In this document: piece after piece, positions 49,866 through 58,272 of the stretch
Layout of the letters: each line of letters starts with the position of its first letter
Numbering within the stretch: the stretch's first letter is position 1
DNA from: CAVPOO01 sp963707015
GTDB taxonomy: Bacteria > Pseudomonadota > Gammaproteobacteria > Thiohalobacterales > Thiohalobacteraceae
Length of the DNA: 64,000 bases
Direction: 5' to 3'
Assembly (NCBI GenBank): GCA_963707015.1
Contig: CAVPOO010000005.1
Coordinates: forward strand, 1-64,000
The notes under the pieces: model-generated
Seen by the model: only the letters and a program-made list of their open reading frames with translations
Database searches by the model: none
What the model was told of the DNA's origin: nothing
Translations under genes and position numbers: made by a program

Positions 49866-50639
49866 ATGATCGAACGACTGCAAATTGCTCGAAACTGGCT
49901 TCCTCGTTATACAGGAATGCCGCTGGATAAGTTCGGCGATTACATTCTTCTGACCAACTTCCAATACTACCTCGCCAAGTTTGCCGAGAAGTTCGACTGT
50001 GACATCTACGGGGAAGGCAAGCCGATGCCGGCGGCCACGAACGATGCCGGTTTGAGTATGGTCAACTTTGGGCTTGGCTCGCCCAACGCCGCCACCATCA
50101 TGGATCTGCTCAGTGCGCGGGCACCCAAAGGTGTGCTTTTTATTGGCAAGTGCGGCGGTTTGAAGAAATCCAGTGAGATCGGGCACTTCATCCTGCCTAT
50201 TGCAGCTATCCGGGGTGAGGGTACCAGCAACGATTACCTGCCGCCCGAAGTGCCGGCACTGCCATCTTTCAAGCTCCATAAATTCGTCTCCGACAAGATC
50301 AGCGAGCACGGCTACGACTATCGTACCGGGGTGATCTATACCACCAACCGTCGCGTATGGGAGCACGACGAACGCTTCCTCGCCCGGCTTAAGGCGATGG
50401 CTTGTATGGGTATCGATATGGAGACGGCAACACTGTTCATCGCGGGCCACTTTAACGAAATCGCACGCGGTGCCCTCCTGCTGGTCTCCGATGTGCCCAT
50501 TACACCGGACGGTGTAAAGACAGAAGAGCTGGATGTGCGGGTGACGGAACAATGGTCAGAGATTCATCTTCAGATCGGTATCGAGGCGATGATGGAAATC
50601 GGTGAGCAAGGCGAGAAGATCAAACACTTCCGGTACTGA
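49866..50639 (+). CDS. amn: AMP nucleosidase (short type)
   Basis: A 257-residue nucleoside-phosphorylase-fold enzyme. Motifs include MVNFGLGSPNAATIMDLL, GVLFIGKCGGLKKSSEIGHFILPIAAIRGEGTSNDYLPPEVPAL and CMGIDMETATLF with the nucleobase-binding GIDMETA. This fits the short AMP nucleosidase group (about 258 residues) rather than the two-domain E. coli Amn. It hydrolyses AMP to adenine and ribose 5-phosphate, adjusting the adenylate pool. No operon partner. Confidence 0.85.
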   Translation: MIERLQIARNWLPRYTGMPLDKFGDYILLTNFQYYLAKFAEKFDCDIYGEGKPMPAATNDAGLSMVNFGLGSPNAATIMDLLSARAPKGVLFIGKCGGLKKSSEIGHFILPIAAIRGEGTSNDYLPPEVPALPSFKLHKFVSDKISEHGYDYRTGVIYTTNRRVWEHDERFLARLKAMACMGIDMETATLFIAGHFNEIARGALLLVSDVPITPDGVKTEELDVRVTEQWSEIHLQIGIEAMMEIGEQGEKIKHFRY

Positions 50640-50827
50640 CCGTGTCGTAGGTAAGCCGCGCTGGTTGGGAAAATGCGATCAGGGCAAGACGTTTCGGTTG
50701 TGGCACTTTCGGCTTCGCTCCCGTCATAAGAGCATTCTGCTCTGAACCCATTCCCCGGGAGACCCTGCTGGCTATATCGCGTAGTCTTCTCTCCCTACGC
50801 GTTCTCTGGATCACGAGGAGTCGAAAC

Positions 50828-51856
50828 ATGACTGAGATACTGATGCAATATGGCCTATTCCTGGCCAAGGCTGCCACCATGCTGATCGTTGTTTGGTTGT
50901 TAATCGTCCTGTTCACATCCTATTCGCGACGCGGCCGAAAGTTGGAAGTACTGGAAATCGAACATCTGAACACAAAGTACCGCGATATGGCACTGGTGAT
51001 CAAACAGGGAGTGCTTCCGAAGGATGAGTTCAAAAAAGCTGTGAAGGCGGAAAAGGCCCGTTTGAAGCTCGAGAAAAACCCATCCGAACGAAAGAGCAGA
51101 AAACGTGTATTTGTACTCAACTTTCATGGGGATCTCAAAGCCACGGCGGTTTCCTCCCTGCGCGAAGAGATCAGTGCGCTACTCAGTCTGGCAACGCCGG
51201 AAGACGAGGTGCTGCTGCGACTGGAAAACGCCGGCGGACTGGTCCACGAGCACGGTCTGGCTGCATCACAGTTGCAGCGGATTCGGGACCGCAACATCCC
51301 GTTGACGATCGCGGTCGACAAAGTGGCAGCCAGTGGGGGTTACATGATGGCCTGTGTGGGCAATCGAATTCTGGCCGCCCCTTTTGCCGTACTCGGTTCC
51401 ATCGGCGTTTTGGCGCAGATTCCCAATTTCCACCGGCTGCTCGACCAGCACGGCATCGAGTTTGAGCAGATCAAGGCAGGTGAATTCAAACGAACCATCA
51501 CCCTGTTCGGCGAGAACACAGACAAGGAACGTGCCAAGATGCAGGAATCGCTGGATGACCTGCACACCCATTTCAAGGAGTTCGTCATGAGATATCGTCC
51601 CGGCATCGATGTTGCCCGCGTGGCTACTGGCGAGCACTGGCACGCGGTTGGCGCGCTTGGATTAGGGCTGATCGATGAGCTGTTGACCAGCGATGATTAC
51701 CTGCTGACGGCCAGCACGAATGCCGACCTCTATGAAATCACTTATACCGCGAAGAAGACTTTGCCAGAACGCCTGATCGGATCTTTTCAGTCCGCAATCG
51801 AAGAGGCGGTCACCACCCTCTGGCAACGCCTGATGCAAGTCCGTTTGTTGCCTTGA
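50828..51856 (+). CDS. sohB: SohB, membrane-anchored SppA-type protease
   Basis: A 342-residue S49-family protease. An N-terminal anchor (LFLAKAATMLIVVWLLIVLF) precedes the conserved region: FVLNFHGDLKATAVSSLREEISALLS, RLENAGGLVHEHGLAASQL, and the catalytic Ser169 in VAASGGYMMACV. Following are GSIGVLAQIPNF and the Lys region IKAGEFKRTITLFGENT. It acts as a periplasmic signal-peptide or quality-control protease; in E. coli it is a multicopy suppressor of degP loss. GAGGAG is the RBS. Confidence 0.93.
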   Translation: MTEILMQYGLFLAKAATMLIVVWLLIVLFTSYSRRGRKLEVLEIEHLNTKYRDMALVIKQGVLPKDEFKKAVKAEKARLKLEKNPSERKSRKRVFVLNFHGDLKATAVSSLREEISALLSLATPEDEVLLRLENAGGLVHEHGLAASQLQRIRDRNIPLTIAVDKVAASGGYMMACVGNRILAAPFAVLGSIGVLAQIPNFHRLLDQHGIEFEQIKAGEFKRTITLFGENTDKERAKMQESLDDLHTHFKEFVMRYRPGIDVARVATGEHWHAVGALGLGLIDELLTSDDYLLTASTNADLYEITYTAKKTLPERLIGSFQSAIEEAVTTLWQRLMQVRLLP

Positions 51857-52009
51857 TCCGAATCCGTCCAGGCGACGACACGCACGAGACCCTGTGAAAG
51901 CGAAGCGGTGACCGCGTGTGTGGTCACCGTATTCCTGAACAACCCGGCATCCGTTACAACCATCCGTTCGGCAAGGCCAAGAGAGGATGACAACGAGCCA
52001 CCCCACGGG

Positions 52010-52036
52010 AAAAAGACGGGCCGGGGTCGGCCCGTC
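52010..52036 (-). terminator. Rho-independent terminator of the Spy-like gene
   Basis: GACGGGCC (52015-52022) and GGCCCGTC (52029-52036) form an 8 bp stem; on the minus strand it is followed by TTTTT (complement of 52010-52014). It lies 13 bp past the Spy-like stop codon. Confidence 0.85.
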
Positions 52037-52048
52037 AACGGAGGGAGC

Positions 52049-52546
52049 TCAGTTCGATTTGTCCCGACAGGGTTTGTTAGAACGCAAAGTATCCAACTCG
52101 GCACGCTGCTCGGGCGTCAGCAAAGCGCGGATCTGTTGGCTTGTTTCCGCTCGTTTGAGAATCATTTCGGTCACGGCATTGCCCTGCGCCTCCGCCAGTT
52201 GCTGCACCTGCGCGGCGTCATAGGGTTCCGCGTTCATGGCCTCGCGCAGGGTCTTGCGTGCCTCCTTCATCGAGCGCATCTGCTGACGAGAAGCCTCACG
52301 CATGGGCTCCATGAGACCGCGTAGTTGCGCCTGCTGTTCCTCGCTCAGGTCGAGCTGCCATACTGCCCGGAACATCCCTGAAGGACGATGCATGCCGAAT
52401 TCCCCGCCCCGGTCCAGATGCCGTGCATGACGGCCATGGCCGTCCATGTCACAACCCATTGGGTGCCCGGATAGAGCGCTTGCAGAAACCAGAAGACCGA
52501 CCAACACGGCAGTCGTTGAGCCAATAACCATCTTTCGCTTGTTCAT
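52049..52546 (-). CDS. Spy/CpxP-like periplasmic chaperone
   Basis: A 165-residue exported protein. Signal peptide: VIGSTTAVLVGLLVSASA. The mature part has LDLSEEQQAQLRGLMEPMREASRQQMRSMKEARKTLREAMNAEPYD and LLTPEQRAELDTL, both LTxxQ-type motifs of the Spy/CpxP fold. The N-terminal region is rich in His, Met and Cys (CDMDGHGRHARHLDRGG), which may bind metal. Start 52546 is chosen as the RBS GGAGGT lies upstream. Located three genes from a BaeSR-like two-component system, which in E. coli activates spy. Confidence 0.85.
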   Translation of the reverse strand: MNKRKMVIGSTTAVLVGLLVSASALSGHPMGCDMDGHGRHARHLDRGGEFGMHRPSGMFRAVWQLDLSEEQQAQLRGLMEPMREASRQQMRSMKEARKTLREAMNAEPYDAAQVQQLAEAQGNAVTEMILKRAETSQQIRALLTPEQRAELDTLRSNKPCRDKSN

Positions 52547-52626
52547 CACTTTGACCTCCACTTCAGTTACTGAGTAGTTACCATAAGATATTGATTGCAG
52601 GAACGTCGTTCGCCCAAGTGAAGCGC

Positions 52627-53184
52627 TCAGTTCACTACTTCCCAAGATCCATCGGGCTGCAGGCACGCAGTGCCGTAGGCCTGTTCCGTCCTGCCTCCAA
52701 TGGTCGCGGTCTGTTGAAATTCGCGGCACTGGCGACCGGACGTGCTGGTTCCGATCCGTGTCGTGGTCACGGCACCCGAGGCACCCGCGTCTTGCCAGAC
52801 GATGGTCTCGCCCAGGTTCGCGCTGGTCGCACGAACCTGGGCCGCCTCGGGCATGCGCTGCTGTTCCTCGTTGAGGTTGTCGAGGACCTTCAGAGCGATA
52901 GCGGTGAACGCCAGGTACTTGTAGGCATCGTCATCGGCGTAGAAATATCCGTAGCCGAAATAGGGCCTACCATGGGGACGGATCACCCTGACGCCCCGGT
53001 AATAACGGGTCCGAGGCACCACTACGGCCCTACCGGCCTGGCCTGGCGCCGGCCGGTACTTATGGGGCGGCGGCTTGTCGATCACGATGACCCGGTCGGC
53101 ATAGGCGTTCGATGCGACCAGGACACCGGAGGCTGCGGTTACCAGGCTGAGTGCCGCGACGGCAATACGTCTGGATACGTTCAT
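52627..53184 (-). CDS. Exported protein with surface-antigen-like C-terminus
   Basis: A 185-residue protein with signal peptide (IAVAALSLVTAASGVLVASNAYA). A Tyr/Pro/Arg-rich segment (PPPHKYRPAPGQ..., RYYRGVRVIRPHGRPYFGYGYFY) is followed by CREFQQTATIGGRTEQAYGTACLQPDGSWEVV, the C-terminal motif of 17 kDa surface-antigen-type proteins. It probably sits at the outer membrane. It is between the Bae-like regulators and the Spy-like gene, on the same strand, and may be another target of that stress system. Confidence 0.75.
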   Translation of the reverse strand: MNVSRRIAVAALSLVTAASGVLVASNAYADRVIVIDKPPPHKYRPAPGQAGRAVVVPRTRYYRGVRVIRPHGRPYFGYGYFYADDDAYKYLAFTAIALKVLDNLNEEQQRMPEAAQVRATSANLGETIVWQDAGASGAVTTTRIGTSTSGRQCREFQQTATIGGRTEQAYGTACLQPDGSWEVVN

Positions 53185-53347
53185 CTTTCTACGCTCCTGT
53201 TTGAACAGATCATGGACCCTGCGATCCCGCTATCACCGGGCAGCAGCAACTGTCCCGTTATGCACAGGCTAGGCGGTAAACGAGGAGGAAATTAGGAGCA
53301 ATTGTGAAAAGACTGTGAAAGTGAGGGGGTTACACGGTGCTTCCGCT

Positions 53348-54061
53348 TTACGAGGCTTCATTCCTCGTTTTTTCCTGGGGTTCGTAGCGATAGCCGGCCC
53401 CATAGACCGAGTGAATGAGCTCCTGGTCCGGCAACAGCTCGGCGAGCTTCTTCCGCAGTTTCTTGATGTGGCTGTCAACTGTGCGTTCGGACACGACGCG
53501 GCGATCGTCATAGATGCGGTCGATCAACTGGCTGCGGGAAAAGATCCGTCCGGGTTGACAATACAGCGCATCGAGGAGCTGGAATTCCACGGTCGTCAAC
53601 TGGACTTCCGCTTCACTGGCCCGTACGCGGTGGCTGGCATGATCCAGCGTCAGCAGGCCCTCTGAGACAGGGTCCTCCTGAGGCTGGGCGCGGCGCAAGA
53701 CCGTCTTAACCCGCGCCACCACTTCGCGGGGACTGAACGGTTTACAGATGTAATCGTCCGCGCCCAGCTCCAGTCCGAGCAGGCGGTCGACCTCCTCGAC
53801 GCGGGCCGTCACCATGATGATCGGCACCTGGCTGAACCCGCGCACCTTGCGACAGATGTCGATGCCGTCCATCCCGGGTAACATGAGGTCCAGCAGGATC
53901 AAGTCCGGCGCGTGCTCCTTCACCCACGGAATGGCATCCGATCCATTGTCGAGCCAGGTTGAACGGAAACCCGCGTTCGACAAATAGTCTTCCAGCAGGC
54001 GCGCCAGCTTGGCTTCATCCTCGACGACGAGGATATGCCGATCCGTGACTGGCGTATTCAT
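53348..54061 (-). CDS. baeR: OmpR-family response regulator, BaeR-like
   Basis: A 237-residue regulator starting at ATG 54061. Receiver domain: ILVVEDEAKLARLLEDYLSNAG, DLILLDLMLPGMDGIDICRKVR (phospho-Asp in LLDLML), VPIIMVTARVEE and ICKPFSPREVVARV. The C-terminal winged helix (LTTVEFQLLDALYCQPGRIFSRSQLIDRIYDDRRVVSERTVDSHIKKLRKKL) binds DNA. It overlaps the end of the sensor kinase gene by ATGA, giving stoichiometric coupling. Sequence and neighbours resemble E. coli BaeR. Confidence 0.87.
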   Translation of the reverse strand: MNTPVTDRHILVVEDEAKLARLLEDYLSNAGFRSTWLDNGSDAIPWVKEHAPDLILLDLMLPGMDGIDICRKVRGFSQVPIIMVTARVEEVDRLLGLELGADDYICKPFSPREVVARVKTVLRRAQPQEDPVSEGLLTLDHASHRVRASEAEVQLTTVEFQLLDALYCQPGRIFSRSQLIDRIYDDRRVVSERTVDSHIKKLRKKLAELLPDQELIHSVYGAGYRYEPQEKTRNEAS

Positions 54062-55500
54062 GGCACGATCGGCAACTCCACCCGTATCCACAGCCCACCC
54101 ATAGGTGAATGTCTTGCGACGATATGACCTTCATGCGCCTCGACGATGTTGCGGCAGATCGCTAGGCCGAGTCCCGCGCCCCCGGTTGCCCGACTGCGCG
54201 AACGCTCGACACGATAAAAGCGCTCGAACAGTTGCGGCAGCGCGTCGTCCGGCACGCCCGGATCCGTGTCCTGGAAGTCGATCACCAATTTGTCCTCTGC
54301 AAGGTCGACGCTCAGTTCAACACGGCCGCCCGGCTGAGTATATTTGAGGCTGTTCGTCAGCAGATTGCGGAAAAGCTGTGACAGCCGGTCCACATCCGCA
54401 TGCACAAAGACAGCCGCGCTCAGCCGACTGTCCCGCTTCACCGTGATGTCTTTTTGCTGGAATTCGTTCCTCAACGCCTCCAGGTTTTTGTCGAGTAGCG
54501 TTACCGGATCGGTCTTTGCCTTGTGGTAACTCAGGGCACCGACATCGGACAGGGAGAGTTGGTAGAGCTCATCCACCAGGCGGCTGAGTTGCATGATCTC
54601 CCCGTGGAGCGAGCCAAGCGCCTGCTTCGATAAAGGTCGCATGCCGTCCTGCAGTGCCTCCACTTCGCCACGCAGCACCGACAGCGGCGTACGCAGTTCG
54701 TGGGAGATGTCCGCCACCCATTGGCGCCGTGACTGCTCGGTTTTATGCAAGGCCCGGGCAAGATCGTTGATGTCCTGGGCGAGCTGGCCGATTTCGTCAC
54801 TCGATTTTACCGGCAGTCTCGTCTCGTAATTACCCAACGCCAGTTGCTTGGATACCTCGGCGATACGGCGCAGCGGGCGCACCAGGGTATACGCGAGCGG
54901 AAATCCCAGCGCAGCTGACAGCAAAAACATCACCACGGCAATAAAGGCCAGAGATTCCGCGTGCCGTTCTTCAAAGCGTATTTCGGCGAGCTCCTTTGCC
55001 GGAGGCCCCGGCAAGACCCCCAGATACCCCACCGTATCGTTATTCACGACGATGGGGTGAAGCTCGAGTCCAGTTGTTTCTCGTGCCAGGCCGGCGATCA
55101 CGGACTTCTCGACATCCAACAGCGCCACCCGCGGCATCCTCGGATGATCCGGTGCGCCCCGAGCGGAATCCAGCCGTGATGATTCTTGATGGAAAGGACG
55201 GCGTTGTTCCGAGCCGCCGAGTCTGTCCGGTGGAGCCCCGGGGGCGGCCAAGGGTCTTTCGCGCAGCAGCCGAAACCAGCGCCGCCTGTCCTCGCGCAGC
55301 CGGTCCCAGCTTTCGGCATCCTGGTACTCTTCTGCGAGGCGCTGAGACAAGTATTCGATATGCTGCTGCTGCCGAGCCTCGACGAAGTGAATGAATCCCT
55401 GCTCGAAGGAGCGCTGCATGAACAAATACATCCCCACCACGACCACAGCGGTGGCTGCCAGCAGGGTTGCAAACACTTTGATGGTGATGGATATTCGCAC
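54058..55500 (-). CDS. baeS: Sensor histidine kinase, BaeS-like
   Basis: A 480-residue kinase. TM1 (VFATLLAATAVVVVGMYLFM) and TM2 (LAFIAVVMFLLSAALGFPLAY) flank a ~150-residue periplasmic sensor. HAMP follows (LVRPLRRIAEVSKQLALGNYETRLPV), then HisKA with RRQWVADISHELRTPLSVLRGEVEALQDGMRPL, characteristic of BaeS, and an HATPase domain ending GGAGLGLAICRNIVEAHEG. It responds to envelope stress or toxic compounds in E. coli. It starts with GTG 55500 and overlaps the regulator gene. The Spy-like chaperone lies just downstream on this strand. Confidence 0.87.
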   Translation of the reverse strand: MRISITIKVFATLLAATAVVVVGMYLFMQRSFEQGFIHFVEARQQQHIEYLSQRLAEEYQDAESWDRLREDRRRWFRLLRERPLAAPGAPPDRLGGSEQRRPFHQESSRLDSARGAPDHPRMPRVALLDVEKSVIAGLARETTGLELHPIVVNNDTVGYLGVLPGPPAKELAEIRFEERHAESLAFIAVVMFLLSAALGFPLAYTLVRPLRRIAEVSKQLALGNYETRLPVKSSDEIGQLAQDINDLARALHKTEQSRRQWVADISHELRTPLSVLRGEVEALQDGMRPLSKQALGSLHGEIMQLSRLVDELYQLSLSDVGALSYHKAKTDPVTLLDKNLEALRNEFQQKDITVKRDSRLSAAVFVHADVDRLSQLFRNLLTNSLKYTQPGGRVELSVDLAEDKLVIDFQDTDPGVPDDALPQLFERFYRVERSRSRATGGAGLGLAICRNIVEAHEGHIVARHSPMGGLWIRVELPIVP

Positions 55501-55740
55501 GGCCTTATTGTCTTAGCAAAATGCACAAGAAATGAGCAGATCAGCGCGCGTCCTGGCGTCCCGCTTCGTGCGAGTCGCAAAACGCGCATACCCGACACCG
55601 AATACCTGATGCCACTTGTTGCCATCCTGGGATCCGGCGGGTCAGGCGGTCATGTAGAAAGAATCCATCACAGCTTCAATTACGGCGATCTCGGCAGTCG
55701 CGTTTGGTAAACCAATGCAATACTTGCGTTGATCAGATGA
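55501..55740. other. Intergenic, no gene seen
   Basis: This 240 bp spacer precedes baeS on the minus strand and should contain its promoter. Nothing else is recognised. Confidence 0.4.
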
Positions 55741-55968
55741 TCATGGGCTATGAGCATCGCGGTTTTCAAGTGCTCTCGCCGCCCCGCCCAGAAGTTTCTG
55801 CAACTGTTCCAGTTCGCGCTGAGTAAGCGCGCCGCCGAGCAGTTTGTTTTCTGCCTGCATAACGTCTGCCATTGCCCGCTCTATGGTTTTTTCCCTTCCG
55901 GGGTGGGTCGGTCTCAAGCGCCGCTTAGCGGGCAGGTCTTGGATCGTGATCGCGAATTTACGATCCAA
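55741..55968 (-). pseudogene. MarR-type regulator C-terminal remnant
   Basis: REKTIERAMADVMQAENKLLGGALTQRELEQLQKLLGGAARAL is the helical dimerisation end common in MarR regulators. The DNA-binding part is absent and the frame runs into a 13 bp palindrome (55935-55972). Only the tail of a regulator seems to survive. Confidence 0.4.
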
Positions 55969-55972
55969 GACC
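55935..55972. repeat. 13 bp perfect inverted repeat
   Basis: GGTCTTGGATCGT (55935-55947) and ACGATCCAAGACC (55960-55972) with a 12-nt loop. A weaker related sequence (GGTCTTGAATCGTGAATGCGA) occurs near 32890, so this may be another dispersed palindromic element. It forms one end of the MarR remnant. The remainder up to 56318 shows no gene. Confidence 0.65.
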
Positions 55973-56318
55973 CCGGTTTCCTCGAAATGATGGCTGCTTC
56001 AAGGCTGAAGCGGCAGGGCATCTGCCGGCCTCTGGGCTGGAATTGGCCGGAAAGTGGAACGAAAGGCGAGGGGTTTCTGGCAAGTGCGCCAGGATTCAGC
56101 AGGATTTTTTGACTATCAAGGCAGATTAAGGAGCTGCACGGCTGATCAGTAACCGTGGACGGTAGCGAAAAGGGCGTTTATTCCTTGTAGTGGTCAGTGA
56201 GCCCACGCGCCCGGGTGAAGCGGCCGCCGGCGCGCAGTCGAAGGGAGCAGGTCTGAACGTCTTAGGAGTCTACCATCGAATTTGCAGAGTGACGGTAACG
56301 CTCCGGCGCATCGTCACA

Positions 56319-56774
56319 TCAGGTCGAACTGGTTTCAGACGCCCTCAGATGACCGAATACGAACCCCAGCACAAGCCCGTAGATCGCATGGTCTATGAGG
56401 GTTACCACGGGCTGCCAGATGGTGAGACGCATACCGAAGGCGCCGCCACCAACGAGTGGCAGAATCGCCCAGATAACCACGAGCCCGGCCGCCAGGCCGA
56501 AGTACAAGCCGCGAATCACCGGTCGACGACCCGGTATGACCGGCTCGATGATGGCGAACCAGGCTCCCCACCAGACCGTGCCGATCAGCACGTGCCACAT
56601 CCAGCCTGCAAAGGGCACGGGTAGATTCAGCGACGTGAAGAACCCCCGGGCTATGGTGTCCAGCACGATAACGGGATTGAGCCGCGGGATGTGGCTTTCG
56701 CTCAACATTATCAGCGACAGGACCAAGGTGGCGACGAATCCGGCCACTCCACCACGCACGATCTTTCTTAACAT
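56319..56774 (-). CDS. Four-helix membrane protein of unknown function
   Basis: A 151-residue hydrophobic protein with about four helices: GGVAGFVATLVLSLIMLSE, WMWHVLIGTVWWGAWFAIIE, GLYFGLAAGLVVIWAILPLVG and VTLIDHAIYGLVLGFVFGHL. The pattern of GxxAGxVAT at the start and HxxYGLxLGxxFG at the end matches uncharacterised DUF6789-type proteins. Isolated gene; function unknown. Confidence 0.75.
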   Translation of the reverse strand: MLRKIVRGGVAGFVATLVLSLIMLSESHIPRLNPVIVLDTIARGFFTSLNLPVPFAGWMWHVLIGTVWWGAWFAIIEPVIPGRRPVIRGLYFGLAAGLVVIWAILPLVGGGAFGMRLTIWQPVVTLIDHAIYGLVLGFVFGHLRASETSST

Positions 56775-56971
56775 TGTCGTCAGACTCCCTCAGGGCGGGT
56801 AGTGCGTTATTATCCCTATCGCCAGGAGACTGGCAACGACATGTGTATCGCGGTCCAACGCGCCGGCTTATTGACGTCGTTCGCGCCGGTAACGGTATCC
56901 AGATCATCGCTTGACCTGCATGTCCACGGGCAGGCACCATCACCTGCCCGCACCACTGACATCGGCCAAGC

Positions 56972-57076
56972 ATGGAACACTGGACCGAGTACACCCGCTT
57001 CTTCACCGCTCTGCTGGTGATTTGGGATACCTTCATGGCAGTACTGATGCAGCAGCGACGTTTCCCTTTATCGTAA
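56972..57076 (+). pseudogene. MarC-family N-terminal remnant
   Basis: The 34-codon frame reads MEHWTEYTRFFTALLVIWDTFMAVL, then MQQRRFPLS and stop. EHWTEYTRFFxALLVIxDPFxAVP is the first helix of MarC-type membrane proteins, in which D-P is expected where D-T occurs here. The rest of the protein is absent. It ends 50 bp before the GNAT/C39 gene. Confidence 0.5.
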
Positions 57077-57125
57077 GAGGTCGTAGTGTGCCGCCCGGCC
57101 CTGCAAAGCCGCCAGAAAGACAGCA

Positions 57126-58262
57126 ATGAAATCGATGACCGCCCCCGACACCCTGCCGCCGGCTACCGTGCGGGCCGCCACCGCCGAGGATCTGGACACC
57201 CTGGTGGCTGTGGAAAACGCGAGCTTTGAGGAGGACCGCATCTCGCGTCGCCAGTTCCGCCACCTGCTGACCCGCGGTAACGCCGCCGTGCTGCTGGCCG
57301 AGGACGGCGAGGGCCACATGCTCGGCGACGCGGTGGTGCTGTTCAGCCGGGGTACTGCCACCGCACGGCTGTATTCGATCGCCGTCGATACCGGGGCGCG
57401 AGGCCGGGGTGTCGGTCGGGTGCTGGTGGAGGCGGCCGAGGCGGAGGCCTGGCGGCGCGAGCGCGCCTGGATGCGGTTGGAAGTGCGCAAGGACAACAGC
57501 GCTTCGATCAGCCTGTTCGAGTCCCTTGGGTACCGGCGCTTCGGCGAGCACGCCGACTACTACCCCGACCACATGGACGCCTGGCGCTACGAGAAGGCCA
57601 TCGACGAGCGGCTCAAGCCACAGCTGGCGCGCGTGCCCTATTACCGCCAGATGCTCGAATTCACCTGCGGGCCGGCGGCTCTGATCATGGCCATGAAGGC
57701 CCTGGACCCGACCCTGGAGCCCGACCGTACCCTGGAACTGCGACTGTGGCGCGAGGCCACGACCATCTTCATGACCGCGGGCCACGGCGGCTGTGGGCCT
57801 TTCGGGCTGGCGCTGGCAGCCCATCGGCGCGGCTTCGCGGTCGAGGTCATCGTCAGCGATCCCGGCGTGCACATGGTCGACTCGGTGCGCAGCAGGGAAA
57901 AGAAAGAGGTGATGACCCTGGTACAGGCGGACATGAAGGCCGAGATTGCCGAGCGCGGCATCCCCGTACACTACCGCAGCATGAGCCTGGCCGAGCTGGA
58001 GGAGCGCTTCCATGCCGGCGCCGTGCCCGTCGTGCTGATCAGCTCCTGGCAGATCTACGAGGAAAAGTCCCCGCACTGGGTGGTGATCACCGGCTTCGAC
58101 GAACACTTCGTGTACGCACACGACCCGTTTATCGACGAGGAGGAAGGCGAAGTAGCCACCGATTCGATCAATATGCCCATCGGCCGGGAGCAGTTCGACC
58201 GCATGACCCGCTACGGCCGCCGCGGGCTGCAGGCCGCCGTGCTGGTCTCGGCTCGCGCCTGA
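57126..58262 (+). CDS. GNAT acetyltransferase fused to a peptidase C39-like domain
   Basis: A 378-residue fusion. Residues ~14-160 are an acetyltransferase of the RimI type (ARLYSIAVDTGARGRGVGRVLVEAAEAEAW, with the acetyl-CoA loop RGRGVG, and NSASISLFESLGYRRFG). Residues ~170-375 are a papain-like C39 fold: C181 in EFTCGPAALIMAMKAL, H317 in SPHWVVITGFDEHFVYAHDPF and an adjacent Asp. C39 domains cut leader peptides or act as cysteine hydrolases. The known family combines both domains; the substrate is uncertain, possibly a ribosomally made peptide. No RimK-like ligase or precursor peptide is seen nearby. Confidence 0.88.
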   Translation: MKSMTAPDTLPPATVRAATAEDLDTLVAVENASFEEDRISRRQFRHLLTRGNAAVLLAEDGEGHMLGDAVVLFSRGTATARLYSIAVDTGARGRGVGRVLVEAAEAEAWRRERAWMRLEVRKDNSASISLFESLGYRRFGEHADYYPDHMDAWRYEKAIDERLKPQLARVPYYRQMLEFTCGPAALIMAMKALDPTLEPDRTLELRLWREATTIFMTAGHGGCGPFGLALAAHRRGFAVEVIVSDPGVHMVDSVRSREKKEVMTLVQADMKAEIAERGIPVHYRSMSLAELEERFHAGAVPVVLISSWQIYEEKSPHWVVITGFDEHFVYAHDPFIDEEEGEVATDSINMPIGREQFDRMTRYGRRGLQAAVLVSARA

Positions 58263-58272
58263 GGTCGCCCCG

